Positions 42,510-52,285 of a DNA stretch of 64,000 bases are shown here, in pieces (position 1 is the first letter of the stretch; every line of letters begins with the position of its first letter). This DNA comes from an uncultured Clostridia bacterium (lineage in GTDB: Bacteria; Bacillota; Clostridia; Christensenellales; Borkfalkiaceae), in assembly GCA_930990665.1 (NCBI GenBank), contig CAKNQN010000001.1:101003-165002 (forward strand). The letters run 5' to 3'. The notes below the pieces were generated by a model, which saw only the letters and a list, made by a program, of their open reading frames with translations, was not told the DNA's origin and did no database searches. A program made the translations under genes and the position numbers.

Positions 42510-44825
42510 ATGCCGAAAAAAAAGATTTACAATTATCCTCTCGTCTCTCTTCGCGGAAAGGTGATCTTTCCGGAGACGGTGAATTCCTTTGATGCGGGCA
42601 GGCTCATTTCCCTGACCGCCGTTTCGCGCGCGTCCGAGCGGGACATGACGCTGTTTGTGGCCATGCAGAAGGACGCCGAGAAGGACGAGATCACGCCGGA
42701 CGATATCTGCACGGTCGGCACGGTTGTCAAGATCAAGCAGGTGGCAAAGCTGCCTGCCAACAATATCCGCGTGACGGTCGAGGGACTGTGGCGCGCCAAA
42801 GCGGACGAGATCTACGAAGAGGAGGGCTGCTTTTTTGCCAATGTCTCCGAGTGGAAGGCTTCGCACGGCGATCCCGTTCTCGAAGAGGCGTATTTCCGCA
42901 CCGCACAGGACGTGATGCGCGACATCCAGGCGAACGATCTGCGCTTTCCCAAAGATGCGGGCGCCGCTCTTGAAAAATACACCGATCCGGTCGCATACAT
43001 CGGCAACGCGCTCCTGCTCCTGCACATCAAAGAGGAGATCAAACAGAAGATCCTGGAGACGCCCGGGATCGTGGAACAGCTGAAAATGTTCGAGCGCTGT
43101 CTGAACGACGAGTTGGAGATCGCCAAGCTGGAAAAGAAGATCAGCGCCACCGTGCGTCGGAACATCGACAAAAACCAGAAAGAATATTTTCTCCGCGAAC
43201 AGCTCAAAGCCATTCACACGGAACTCGGCGACGACGAGGAGGAGCGCGACACGCTCACGGCGCAGATCAAGGCCAGGCATATGCCCGCGGAGATCGAAGA
43301 AAAGGCGCTCAAAGAGCTGGCGCGGACGGACAAAATGCCGCCCTCGTCTCCCGAATACACCGTCATCCGCAACTATCTCGAGTGGCTGATCGACCTGCCG
43401 TGGACGGAGGAGACGAAGGATACCGAAAAACTGAGCGACGCGCAGAAGATCCTCGACGAAGATCATTACGGGCTGGAAAAGGTCAAGACGCGCATCACCG
43501 AATACCTGGCGGTACTGCAGCTGACGGGGAGCATGAACGCGCCTATTCTCTGTTTTGTGGGCCCTCCGGGCGTGGGGAAAACCTCCATTGCCAAATCCGT
43601 GGCGCGTGCGCTCGGCCGCAAATTTGTGCGCATGAGTTTGGGTGGCGTCAAGGATGAGGCGGAGATCCGCGGTCATCGGCGCACCTATGTCGGGGCGATC
43701 CCCGGCCGCATCATCTATGCCATGAAACAGGCGGGCAGCATCAACCCCGTATTTTTGCTGGACGAGATCGACAAGGTCTCTTCCGATATGCGCGGAGATC
43801 CCGCGAGCGCCCTTCTCGAAGTGCTCGACCCCGAACAGAATTCTTCCTTCCGCGATCGCTTCCTCGAAGTGCCGTACGACCTTTCCAAGGTCCTGTTTAT
43901 CACCACGGCGAACACGGTGGAAACCATTCCCCAGCCCCTTCTGGACCGCATGGAACTGATCGAGCTCAACGGCTACACCGTGGAAGAGAAAAAGGAGATC
44001 GCGCGCCGCTATCTCGTTCCCAAAAAGATGAAGGAAAACGGGCTCAAAGAGGGGATTCTGGAGATCACCGACGGGGCGATCCTTGCCATCATCGAGGGGT
44101 ATACGATGGAAGCGGGCGTGCGCAATCTGGAACGCCAGATCGGTTCTGTGTGCCGTAAAATTGCAGTACGTTATGCGGAAAATCGCGACCTGCCGACCCA
44201 GGTAGTGACGGAAGAAAATCTGGAAAGCATTCTCGGCGTGCGCCGTTTCAGCAAGGATGCGTCCCTTTTGGACGGCAACGAAGTGGGTGCCGCCACCGGG
44301 CTTGCGTGGACGAGCGTGGGCGGCACGACGCTGACCATTGAAGTATCCGCGATGCCCGGCAAAGGGGAGATCCTTCTGACGGGCAAGCTCGGCGATGTGA
44401 TGAAGGAGTCGGCGCGCGCGGCCATCAGCTATATCCGCGCCCATGCGGACGATTACGGCATTCCGGCGGATACGTTTGAAAAGACGGATATTCATATCCA
44501 CGTACCCGAAGGCGCGACCCCGAAGGACGGGCCGAGTGCGGGCATCACGATGGCGACGGCGATTTTATCCGCGTTCACGCATAAACCGGTGCGCAGGGAC
44601 GTGGCGATGACGGGCGAGATCACCCTGCGCGGCAAGGTTTTGCCCATCGGCGGACTCAAAGAGAAGGCGCTGGCGGCGCATCGTGCGGGCATCCGCGACC
44701 TCATCATTCCCAAAGACAACGAAAAGGACGAAGAAGAGATCCCCGAAAATGTCCGCGAGGAACTGCATTTCATCCCCGCGACGGACGTTTCCTCCGTCTT
44801 CAAGAACGCGATCGTAGGTCTGTGA
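42510..44825 (+). CDS. lon: ATP-dependent Lon protease
   Basis: Cytoplasmic AAA+ serine protease of 771 aa. It has the N-terminal substrate domain (about 1-205), a coiled region, the ATPase (GPPGVGKTSIAKSVARAL, about 350) and the protease domain with the catalytic Ser in KDGPSAGITMATA (about 675) and Lys in GGLKEKALAAHRAG (about 717). The start at 42510 has GAGGAG and gives the usual family opening. An in-frame ATG at 42423 behind AGGAGGGG would add 29 basic residues; it is less likely but well placed. The next gene, engB, starts one base after the stop. Confidence 0.96.
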   Translation: MPKKKIYNYPLVSLRGKVIFPETVNSFDAGRLISLTAVSRASERDMTLFVAMQKDAEKDEITPDDICTVGTVVKIKQVAKLPANNIRVTVEGLWRAKADEIYEEEGCFFANVSEWKASHGDPVLEEAYFRTAQDVMRDIQANDLRFPKDAGAALEKYTDPVAYIGNALLLLHIKEEIKQKILETPGIVEQLKMFERCLNDELEIAKLEKKISATVRRNIDKNQKEYFLREQLKAIHTELGDDEEERDTLTAQIKARHMPAEIEEKALKELARTDKMPPSSPEYTVIRNYLEWLIDLPWTEETKDTEKLSDAQKILDEDHYGLEKVKTRITEYLAVLQLTGSMNAPILCFVGPPGVGKTSIAKSVARALGRKFVRMSLGGVKDEAEIRGHRRTYVGAIPGRIIYAMKQAGSINPVFLLDEIDKVSSDMRGDPASALLEVLDPEQNSSFRDRFLEVPYDLSKVLFITTANTVETIPQPLLDRMELIELNGYTVEEKKEIARRYLVPKKMKENGLKEGILEITDGAILAIIEGYTMEAGVRNLERQIGSVCRKIAVRYAENRDLPTQVVTEENLESILGVRRFSKDASLLDGNEVGAATGLAWTSVGGTTLTIEVSAMPGKGEILLTGKLGDVMKESARAAISYIRAHADDYGIPADTFEKTDIHIHVPEGATPKDGPSAGITMATAILSAFTHKPVRRDVAMTGEITLRGKVLPIGGLKEKALAAHRAGIRDLIIPKDNEKDEEEIPENVREELHFIPATDVSSVFKNAIVGL

Positions 44826-44826
44826 T

Positions 44827-45441
44827 ATGAAGATCGGAGAAGCGAAGTTTTTGTGTTCGGCGGCGGACGCGCGCGGATTTCTGTATCCGGACAAGCCCGC
44901 CGTCGCCGTTTGCGGCAGGTCCAACGTCGGGAAGAGTTCCTTTATAAACATGCTGGCGGAGCGGAAAAAGCTGGCGCGCACGTCGGGCGACCCCGGACGC
45001 ACGCGGCTGGTGAATTATTTCGATTTCGGAAGTTTTCTGTTCGCAGATCTGCCCGGCTACGGTTTTGCGCGCGTATCGGCGGCGGAAAAGCAGAAGTGGG
45101 CGCGCCTTCTCGAAGATTTCTTTGCACACGAAGGGACCGTCTTTTACGCCTTTGTGCTCGTGGACATACGGCATGAGCCCACCGAAGACGACAGGACGAT
45201 GCTCGGATATCTGCACGCCGCGCGCATTCCCTTCACGCTGATCGCCACCAAGGCGGATAAGCTTGCGAAAACGCGCGTGCGGGAGGCGGTGCGCCGCCTT
45301 GCCGCGGGGCTGAAGGTGGGAGAAGGCGACGTGATCGCCGTCAGCGCGGAGACGCGGCAGGGGAAGGAAGCAGTCCTTTCCGCACTCGACGCGATCTGCG
45401 AGCGCTATGCGCACCGGGAAGAGGAGATCGCGGAAGAATAG
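44827..45441 (+). CDS. engB: Ribosome biogenesis GTPase YsxC/EngB
   Basis: GTPase for 50S subunit assembly, 204 aa. G1 GRSNVGKSSFIN (about 31), G2/G3 DPGRTRLVNYF and ADLPGYGFARVS (about 77), G4 TKADKLAK and the C-terminal SAETRQGKEAVL are complete. lon-engB is a conserved pair in Firmicutes. The single base between them implies translational coupling. No terminator follows before the promoter at 45461. Confidence 0.96.
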   Translation: MKIGEAKFLCSAADARGFLYPDKPAVAVCGRSNVGKSSFINMLAERKKLARTSGDPGRTRLVNYFDFGSFLFADLPGYGFARVSAAEKQKWARLLEDFFAHEGTVFYAFVLVDIRHEPTEDDRTMLGYLHAARIPFTLIATKADKLAKTRVREAVRRLAAGLKVGEGDVIAVSAETRQGKEAVLSALDAICERYAHREEEIAEE

Positions 45442-45460
45442 GACAATTTTCATTATACGA

Positions 45461-45489
45461 TTGCAATTTGTCTTCCGATATGGTATAAT
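45461..45489 (+). promoter_or_regulatory. Sigma-A promoter of the sugar-transferase-like gene
   Basis: TTGCAA at 45461-45466 and TATAAT at 45484-45489, 17 bp apart; start near 45496. Confidence 0.8.
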
Positions 45490-45529
45490 ACTGAATCGGA
45501 ATAGAATGCAAATTGTGAGGCAAAGAACA

Positions 45530-46387
45530 ATGGCAAATTTTCTCGCTTCCGGTGCGGGGTTTCTGAACACCGCCTGGGGCCTGACTCTGTTTATATTGCT
45601 GGATATCGTGATCCTGCTGGTCGTAGTCGCCCTCAATTACAGGTGGCTGTTCAAGCGGGTGCTCGATATCCTTTTTTCCGCTGTTTTTATGGCGGTTTTT
45701 CTCCCGTTTTTTCTCGTGTTTCTGCTGGTGGACGCGCTCTACAACAAGTCGCAGAACGCCTATAAGACGCTGTTTATTTCCGATTACTTTGCGGGGAAGA
45801 AGGGCAAGGTGATCCGCCTCACCGTCTTTGCCACCGAGCGCATGGAGCGGGGGGAGGACGGAAAACTTCTGCCCGTGCGCGAGCGGATCACGCCGTGGGG
45901 AAAGTTCATGAAGGCGTGCGGGATGAAATATTATCCCTGCCTGCCTGCGATCTTTTGCGGAAAGCTGAGCTTTGTGGGCCCTGCCCCGATGACGCTGACC
46001 GACGCCGCCGCCCTCAGCGAGGAGGGAGAAGTGCGCTTTTCGGTGCGGCCGGGGCTGATCAGTTCGCTCGAGCGGTTCGGCGGGGCGTCGCTTACCTGGC
46101 CGGACATGTTTGAGGAAGACGCGGAATATGTTTCGCATATCTCGCTCGCGCGGGACGCGGCCATCTTCATGACTAAGATCGCTCATCGCCTGCGCGGCGA
46201 CGATACGCAGCGGCTGGGCGTATGTGCGGAAACGGGCTATGTGGAGTGGCTTGCGCAGACGGGCGCGATCACCGAAGAGGAGAGCCGCGGGTACGCCGAG
46301 GCGGGTTCGGAGAAATTGCATGCGGCCGCCCGCACGGAGAGCGACCGCCGCGATTTTGAACGGCGGGATTTCGGGCAGTTCCGTTAA
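45530..46387 (+). CDS. Sugar-transferase-like membrane protein, catalytic dyad missing
   Basis: 285 aa protein of the monotopic phosphoglycosyl transferase family (PglC/WcaJ fold). Hydrophobic segments lie at about 12-38 and 45-70, then FKRVLDILFS-type amphipathic start, then KLSFVGPAPM and VRPGLIS, which match the family SFxGPRP and RPG motifs. The Asp-Glu dyad, normally in a DELPQL stretch about 12 residues before SFxGP, is replaced by MKYYPCLPAIF. GPRP is GPAP. These changes predict loss of the phosphosugar transfer. The C-terminal 80 residues are charged and unlike the family. It may be a pseudoenzyme with a scaffolding role. Confidence 0.7.
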   Translation: MANFLASGAGFLNTAWGLTLFILLDIVILLVVVALNYRWLFKRVLDILFSAVFMAVFLPFFLVFLLVDALYNKSQNAYKTLFISDYFAGKKGKVIRLTVFATERMERGEDGKLLPVRERITPWGKFMKACGMKYYPCLPAIFCGKLSFVGPAPMTLTDAAALSEEGEVRFSVRPGLISSLERFGGASLTWPDMFEEDAEYVSHISLARDAAIFMTKIAHRLRGDDTQRLGVCAETGYVEWLAQTGAITEEESRGYAEAGSEKLHAAARTESDRRDFERRDFGQFR

Positions 46388-46433
46388 AAGGGCGGAATAT
46401 CGGCGATAATCTGGATATTTTGAGAGGATCGGG

Positions 46434-47588
46434 ATGAATAACGAGAAGGAAAAAGATAAGTTCGATCCGTTCGGGCTGGAAGAGACGGCGGCAGCGCAGG
46501 CGTCGCCCGCCGCGGAAAGCGGCGACCCGTACGCGAAGGATGTGCAGACGGATACGTCCGTGATCGCCTGTCCTTCCTGCGGCGCGAACATGGTATACGA
46601 CGCTGAGACGGGAGATCTGTACTGCGAGCATTGCGGCACGCGGCAGCAGATCTTTGCGCACGCGAGCGAAGAGCAATCATTTGAAAATCTTCTGCGGCAG
46701 GACGGTGGCTGGGCGGAAGAGTCGCACGTCTTTCTCTGCCGCAACTGCGGCGCGCGGGAGGTTCTGGACAAAAACGAGATCGCCAAGACCTGTCCCTTTT
46801 GCGGAACGTCGAACATCGTGCAGACGGATGAATTGCCGGGCCTTCGTCCCAACGCGATCCTGCCTTTCCATATCACCAAAGACGACGCGGCATCCAACGT
46901 GCGCAAGTGGTTCAAAAAGCGGCTGCTCGCGCCGCAGAAATTCCGCAAGAGCGCCCGTCCGGAAGAGATCAAGGCGGTGTATCTGCCCGCATTTACATTC
47001 GACGCGCGCACGGAATCCTGGTACAACGCCACGTTGGGCAAGTACTATTATGTGACTAGGCACCAGGGCGGGAAGACGGTGCGCGAGCGGCGCATCCGCT
47101 ATTTTACGGTAAACGGGCATTACAATTCGGCGTTTGACGATATCCTCATCCAGGCCTCTGCCAATGTGGACAGCAAGTCCATCGGCAAGCTGCAGCCATT
47201 CAATACGGGCGAGAGCAAGGAATACCGGCAGGAATATCTCAGCGGATACACGGCCACGCAGAATTCCAAGAGCGGGATGGAGTGCTGGGAAGAGGCAAAG
47301 GGCGTGATCGGCGGACTGCTAAAATCGCAGATCCTCGCAATGTATACCTACGATGTCGTTTCCTCCTTCAACATCCGCACGAATTATTTCGACATGACGT
47401 ATAAGTACATACTCATTCCCGTCTATGTCGGGCATTGCAACTGGCGGGCCAAGTTGTATAACTTTTTCATCAACGGTTTCAACGGCAAGGTGGCGGGGAA
47501 GACGCCCGTATCGCCGCTTAAAGTCACGTTTCTCGTTCTCGTGGCGGCGGCGATCCTGGTGGGCCTGTATTTTATTTTCCGACAGTGA
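46434..47588 (+). CDS. Zinc-ribbon membrane protein of unknown function
   Basis: 384 aa protein with two zinc ribbons: ACPSCGANMVY with LYCEHCG (about 45-72) and FLCRNCGAREV with TCPFCGTSN (about 100-125). Then a beta-rich domain (about 130-350) and one C-terminal membrane segment (about 362-382, VTFLVLVAAAILVGLYFIF), so it is tail-anchored. The N-terminal 35 residues are acidic and flexible. Proteins of this build are annotated as TFIIB-type zinc ribbon proteins in Clostridia; the function is not known. It follows the sugar-transferase-like gene by 46 bases and probably shares its promoter. Confidence 0.82.
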   Translation: MNNEKEKDKFDPFGLEETAAAQASPAAESGDPYAKDVQTDTSVIACPSCGANMVYDAETGDLYCEHCGTRQQIFAHASEEQSFENLLRQDGGWAEESHVFLCRNCGAREVLDKNEIAKTCPFCGTSNIVQTDELPGLRPNAILPFHITKDDAASNVRKWFKKRLLAPQKFRKSARPEEIKAVYLPAFTFDARTESWYNATLGKYYYVTRHQGGKTVRERRIRYFTVNGHYNSAFDDILIQASANVDSKSIGKLQPFNTGESKEYRQEYLSGYTATQNSKSGMECWEEAKGVIGGLLKSQILAMYTYDVVSSFNIRTNYFDMTYKYILIPVYVGHCNWRAKLYNFFINGFNGKVAGKTPVSPLKVTFLVLVAAAILVGLYFIFRQ

Positions 47589-47609
47589 CCGGAAAAACAC
47601 AGCGCACAG

Positions 47610-47648
47610 AATGTGCCGCGCAGCGGTTTGCCGCGGCGCGGCATTTTC
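47610..47648 (+). terminator. Terminator after the zinc-ribbon gene
   Basis: ATGTGCCGCGCAGCGG-TTTG-CCGCGGCGCGGCAT, a long G+C-rich stem with small mismatches, followed by TTTTC. Confidence 0.8.
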
Positions 47649-47761
47649 ATTCGGGCAGGTATATTTATACGATTCGGCATTTTATTCAGCCGGAAATTCG
47701 GGCATAGATAGGGTGCCGTATCTGTTCGGCCTTTCTGAAAGGCGAAAAAAGAGGTTTGGTT

Positions 47762-49174
47762 ATGGAACAGCAATCCATGTTCACGGACGAGAGGGATCTG
47801 CCTCTGGCGGCGCGTCTGCGGCCGCGCACGCTGGAAGAGTTTGTCGGGCAGACGCATCTGCTCGGCGAGGGAAAGGTGTTGCGCCGTCTCATCGAGGAAG
47901 ACAGGGTGGGCTCCATGATCTTCTGGGGACCGCCGGGCGTCGGTAAGACGACGCTTGCGCGCATCATTGCCAATCGTACGCGCGCCGCCTTCATCGATTT
48001 TTCGGCGGTGACGAGCGGGATCCGGGAGATCAAACAGGTGATGGAGCAGGCGGAAAAGAACCGCCGTTACGGTGAAAAGACCATTCTGTTTGTCGACGAG
48101 ATCCATCGCTTCAATAAGGCCCAGCAGGACGCTTTTTTGCCCTATGTGGAAAAGGGCAGCATCATTCTCATCGGCGCCACGACGGAGAATCCCTCCTTTG
48201 AAGTCAACGGCGCTCTGCTTTCGCGCTGTAAAGTATTCGTCCTGCAGCCTCTAAAAACGGAGGAGCTCGTGCAGCTTTTGTCCCACGCCCTCACCGACGA
48301 GCGCGGGTTCGGCGGACAGAAAGTGCACGTGCCCGAAGAGCTTCTGCACGCGATCGCCGTGTTTGCGGGCGGAGATGCGCGCAGCGCTCTTTCCACCCTC
48401 GAGATGGCGGTACTCAACGGCGATGTTTCGGCGGACGGGAGCATCACGGTCACGGAAGAGACGGTGGAACAGATCACGTCCAAGAAATCCCTCCTGTACG
48501 ACAAGACGGGCGAAGAGCATTACAACCTCATTTCCGCCCTGCACAAGTCCATGCGCAATTCCGACCCGGATGCGGCGGTGTACTGGCTTGCGCGCATGCT
48601 GGAAGCGGGGGAAGATCCGCTGTACATCGCGCGGCGGCTGACCCGCTTTGCCAGCGAAGACGTGGGACTTGCGGACCCGCGCGCACTCGAACTCTGCGTG
48701 GCGGCTTACCAGGCCTGCCATTTTATCGGAATGCCCGAGTGCAGCGTCCACCTCACGGAGGCGGCCGTCTATCTTTCGCTCGCGCCCAAATCCAACGCGC
48801 TGTATATGGCCTACGAGCGCGCCAAAAAGGATGCGCTCACCATGCTCGCGGAGCCGGTGCCGCTCGTCATACGCAACGCGCCCACCCGCCTGATGAAGGA
48901 GCTGGATTACGGCAAGGGTTACCAATACGCACACAATGCGGCGGACAAGCTGACCATGATGCAGTGCCTGCCCGATTCCCTGCAAGGGCGGGAATATTAC
49001 CGCCCGACCGAAGAGGGGCTGGAAGGTCGGTTTGCTTCCCGTCTTTCGGAGATCAAGGCCTGGAAGCGTGCCCACGCTGCACAGCGTCTGCAGGAAGAAG
49101 GAAAAAAGAGCGGCGCTTCCCGCGGGGAGAATCCCCAAAGCGGAGAAGAGCCCTCGGACGGCGCTTCGCGGTAA
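47762..49174 (+). CDS. rarA: Replication-associated recombination ATPase RarA
   Basis: AAA+ protein (MgsA/WHIP family) of 470 aa that acts at stalled replication forks. It has the opening PLAARLRPRTLEEFVGQ, Walker A GPPGVGKTTLARII (about 56), Walker B ILFVDEIHRFNKAQQDAF, sensor ATTENPSFEVN, and the C-terminal tetramer domain with YQACHFIGMPE and DYGKGYQYAHN. ATG at 47762 has AGAGG upstream; TTG 47756 is an in-frame alternative. The C-terminal 40 residues are a charged, low-complexity tail. It stands as a single gene. Confidence 0.95.
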   Translation: MEQQSMFTDERDLPLAARLRPRTLEEFVGQTHLLGEGKVLRRLIEEDRVGSMIFWGPPGVGKTTLARIIANRTRAAFIDFSAVTSGIREIKQVMEQAEKNRRYGEKTILFVDEIHRFNKAQQDAFLPYVEKGSIILIGATTENPSFEVNGALLSRCKVFVLQPLKTEELVQLLSHALTDERGFGGQKVHVPEELLHAIAVFAGGDARSALSTLEMAVLNGDVSADGSITVTEETVEQITSKKSLLYDKTGEEHYNLISALHKSMRNSDPDAAVYWLARMLEAGEDPLYIARRLTRFASEDVGLADPRALELCVAAYQACHFIGMPECSVHLTEAAVYLSLAPKSNALYMAYERAKKDALTMLAEPVPLVIRNAPTRLMKELDYGKGYQYAHNAADKLTMMQCLPDSLQGREYYRPTEEGLEGRFASRLSEIKAWKRAHAAQRLQEEGKKSGASRGENPQSGEEPSDGASR

Positions 49175-49217
49175 AGGGTCAGGGACGGCTGAAACTCAAA
49201 AAGGCCCTTTTCGCGGC

Positions 49218-49257
49218 AAAGGGCGAGGGAACAGCTGCAAGGGAAATCTCCCTGCTC
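49218..49257 (+). terminator. Terminator-like hairpin after rarA
   Basis: GCAAGGGA-AATC-TCCCTGC with one bulge, followed by TCATTTTT. A second stem, GCCCTTT/AAAGGGC, lies just before it near 49209-49229. The rest of the 303-base gap to the glycosidase holds the promoter below and a GGCACC-type G+C-rich hairpin in the leader; no gene. Confidence 0.55.
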
Positions 49258-49328
49258 ATTTTTGCGGATGAAAAGGGAGAGGACCGGCGATCTTTGTCGA
49301 ATTTTTACGGCGCCGGCCTGCCCAGCGG

Positions 49329-49357
49329 TTGACTTTTCTTGTGGTAATATGTACAAT
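49329..49357 (+). promoter_or_regulatory. Sigma-A promoter of the glycosidase cassette
   Basis: TTGACT at 49329-49334 and TACAAT at 49352-49357, 17 bp apart; start near 49364, giving a leader of about 114 bases with G+C-rich hairpins near 49405-49450. Confidence 0.78.
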
Positions 49358-49477
49358 ATTATAATAGAATCGATAGAGAATGTTTGCGGGCGAGATCGGA
49401 TCGGGAAGGGGCACCGGGGGTGCCGCTTCGCGGCAGAGGAGGCCGCTGCATTCTGAAAAATTTAGTAAGAGGTTTCT

Positions 49478-52285
49478 ATGAAAGAGTACTTGCAGTCGCT
49501 TGCAAAGACGGACATGCGAAAGTATGGTCCGGCGCCTTTCTGGAGCTGGAACAACAAGCTGGAAAAATCGCAGCTCCTGCACCAGATCGACAAGATGAAA
49601 GAAGGGGGATGCGGGGGATTTGTCATCCATGCCCGTACGGGACTTCGCATCGAGTATCTGTCCGAAGAGTGGTTTTCGCTGGTAGAGGCCTGCCTTGACA
49701 AGGCCGCCGCGCTGAAGATGAGCGTGTGGATCTATGACGAAAACGGCTGGCCGAGCGGATTTGTGGGCGGAAAGCTGCTGGAAAAAGAGGAATATCGTGC
49801 GCCTTTTCTGGAGATGGAAGAGAAGGATGCATATGATCCGGCCGCGTATGCCGTTTTTGACGCGGCGGGCAAACGCCTGCGGGCAGGCGAGAAGGCGGAG
49901 GGGGGCAAATACCGGTGTGTGTACGTGCGGCGTTCTCCTGCCAACACCGATATTCTGAATCCCGACGTGGTGAGTGAATTTATCCGTCTCACCCACGAAG
50001 AATACTATCGTCGATTCGGCAGCCGTTTCGGCAAGGAGCTGGTCGGGTTTTTCACCGACGAGCCGCAGTACTACCGTTGGGGCACGCCTTTCAGCTATTC
50101 GGCGGAAAAGCTTTGGAAAGAGCGTTACGGCGAAGAGATCGGCGACGGCATCATTGCCCTTTTCGAGGACGACGAGAAGGCATATCCTTTCCGAGTCCGC
50201 TATTACAAGATGCTCAACGAGCTGTACACGAACGTCTTTTACAAGCGTCTCTATGACTGGTGCAGCGCGCACAACTGTATGCTGACGGGTCACTCTGTGG
50301 AAGAGACGATGCTCTACATGCAGATGTGGGGCGGTGCGGCGTGCACGCCTTCGTACGAGTTCGAGCATATTCCCGGAATTGACAATCTGGGCCATTATAA
50401 CGGAGCGTCGCTGGCTGCGCGGCAGATCGGTTCGGCGGCGGGGCAGCTGGGAAAACAGCAGATCCTCACCGAAACATTCGGATGCAGCGGCTACGGCTCG
50501 ACGCCCGACCAGCTGCGCGCGATCGCCGAAAAACAGTACGTGCACGGCGTCAACTATATGTGTCATCACCTGTTTGCCTACAGCCTTGCAGGACAGGGAA
50601 AGACCGACCATCCGCCCTGCTTCAGCCCGCATATGACGTGGTGGAAACATTTTGCGGATTTTAACCTATACTTTACCCGCCTCGGAAGGATGCTCGCCGA
50701 GAGCGATGCCTGTGTCAACTGCGCGGTCATCAACCCGATGCAGAGCGTCTATCTGCGCTATTTCCGCTTTGACGAAGAGCGCGCCATGCAGACGGACAAA
50801 GATTTTGCTATATTACAGGAAAAGCTCAACCGCTGCGGGATCCTGTACGACATTGCAGACGAGACCATCCTTGCCCGCCACGGCAGTGCAAAGGGCGGCT
50901 CGCTGCAGGTGGGCAACCGCAAATACGATTATGTCATCGTGCCGGCGTGCACATCTCTTTCGGCCGATACATATAATATGCTGCGGAATTATGTCGCAGA
51001 GGGCGGCAAGATCTTCCTTGCCGGAGGAATTCCGCAGTATACGGACGGCGTCGCGGCCGACTGGTCCTTCCTGCATGCGAACGTCACGCTGGATGAGATC
51101 GCCGCGGCGGGTGCCGTGCAGCTGAAGACGGACGGCACAGCGGAATACACCTATCGCAAGGGCAAAGATTTCGAATTTTTGTATATTGTAAACATTTCGC
51201 GCGAGAAGGAGGCGCACCTGCAGATTCCGGCCGGTTTTGCGCGCGCGGACCTGTTCAGACTTAAACTATACGCCTGCCCGCAGGATCTTGTCCTGCGTCC
51301 CGGAGAGGGAATACTGCTTATGCCCGGGAAGGGCGAAAAGCTCGTCGAATACGGCGCGGATGAAGATATCACGCCTGCATTTTCCTTCAGCGGGATCACC
51401 GACAACAATCTCACCATCGACACCGTACAGCTGGACGAGGGGAACGGCTTCGGCGACGATGAGCCGCTGTGCGAGGCTTTCGACCGCCTGCTCCGCGCCC
51501 GTTACTGCGGACCTCTCGCCGTCAAGTACAGCTTTTTGGTGGAAGGTTACGGCAAGAAGCTCGTTCTGCGCCGTGAAAAGGGGAAATACATCCGTTCCAT
51601 GCTCAACGGAAAGCCGCTCGTATTCCACGACAGCGATTTTGACTGTCTGTTCGAAGAGGCGGACATCACCGATGCGGTGCGTGAAGGCGTCAACGAATAC
51701 GTCAACGAGCTGGAATTTTATGAACGCCCGCACGTATTCTGGGCGCTGTTTGACCCGCTCGCGACCGAGAGCGTCCGCAACTGCCTGTGGTACGACACCG
51801 AGCTGGAAAACGTGTACATTCTCGGCGATTTCACCGTCGACGAGAGCCGCTGCATCCACGCTCCCGCCGCGCCCCGCGCAGGGGAGTCGCTGGAAAAGAA
51901 CGGCTATCCTTACTTTGCGGGCTGTGCCGCTTTCTCGGCGAAGGTGTTCGGCGAGGCGGCGCGGGCCAGGTTCACCGTTGACGGCGACTATGCAGTCGCG
52001 GAAGTGCGCGTGAACGGCAAAGAGGCCGGCGCAGCCATGTTCGGGAATGTGGCCGAAGTTGAGCTGGAAGCAGGCAAGGAAAACCTTGTGGAGATCACCG
52101 CAGTCGGAACGCTCCGCAATATGTTCGGCCCCTTCCACTTTACCGGAGACGAGGGCGCGATCGGGCCGTATTCCTTTACCTTCCGCGGAAGCTGGGAGAA
52201 CGGCCAGTGCAGTGATTTTAATCCCGCATACAGGCTCATGCCTTTCGGGATCCGTTCCGTGAAGGTCGCATTCGAGAAAAAATAA
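49478..52285 (+). CDS. Large glycoside hydrolase, GH106-like
   Basis: 935 aa, no signal peptide, so it works in the cytoplasm. The N-terminal TIM-barrel region has APFWSWNNKLEKSQLLHQI, GGFVIHARTGLRIEYL, YDENGWPSG and FFTDEPQYY, shared with a clade of large glycosyl hydrolases related to GH106 alpha-L-rhamnosidases. TDEP and LTETFGCSG (about 330) are likely catalytic acids, inferred. Residues about 640-935 form beta-sandwich, carbohydrate-binding-like domains. Sugar specificity cannot be read. First gene of a cassette with an N-deacetylase and a SIS isomerase, which suggests an N-acetylated amino-sugar substrate. GTAAGAGG precedes the ATG. Confidence 0.75.
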   Translation: MKEYLQSLAKTDMRKYGPAPFWSWNNKLEKSQLLHQIDKMKEGGCGGFVIHARTGLRIEYLSEEWFSLVEACLDKAAALKMSVWIYDENGWPSGFVGGKLLEKEEYRAPFLEMEEKDAYDPAAYAVFDAAGKRLRAGEKAEGGKYRCVYVRRSPANTDILNPDVVSEFIRLTHEEYYRRFGSRFGKELVGFFTDEPQYYRWGTPFSYSAEKLWKERYGEEIGDGIIALFEDDEKAYPFRVRYYKMLNELYTNVFYKRLYDWCSAHNCMLTGHSVEETMLYMQMWGGAACTPSYEFEHIPGIDNLGHYNGASLAARQIGSAAGQLGKQQILTETFGCSGYGSTPDQLRAIAEKQYVHGVNYMCHHLFAYSLAGQGKTDHPPCFSPHMTWWKHFADFNLYFTRLGRMLAESDACVNCAVINPMQSVYLRYFRFDEERAMQTDKDFAILQEKLNRCGILYDIADETILARHGSAKGGSLQVGNRKYDYVIVPACTSLSADTYNMLRNYVAEGGKIFLAGGIPQYTDGVAADWSFLHANVTLDEIAAAGAVQLKTDGTAEYTYRKGKDFEFLYIVNISREKEAHLQIPAGFARADLFRLKLYACPQDLVLRPGEGILLMPGKGEKLVEYGADEDITPAFSFSGITDNNLTIDTVQLDEGNGFGDDEPLCEAFDRLLRARYCGPLAVKYSFLVEGYGKKLVLRREKGKYIRSMLNGKPLVFHDSDFDCLFEEADITDAVREGVNEYVNELEFYERPHVFWALFDPLATESVRNCLWYDTELENVYILGDFTVDESRCIHAPAAPRAGESLEKNGYPYFAGCAAFSAKVFGEAARARFTVDGDYAVAEVRVNGKEAGAAMFGNVAEVELEAGKENLVEITAVGTLRNMFGPFHFTGDEGAIGPYSFTFRGSWENGQCSDFNPAYRLMPFGIRSVKVAFEKK

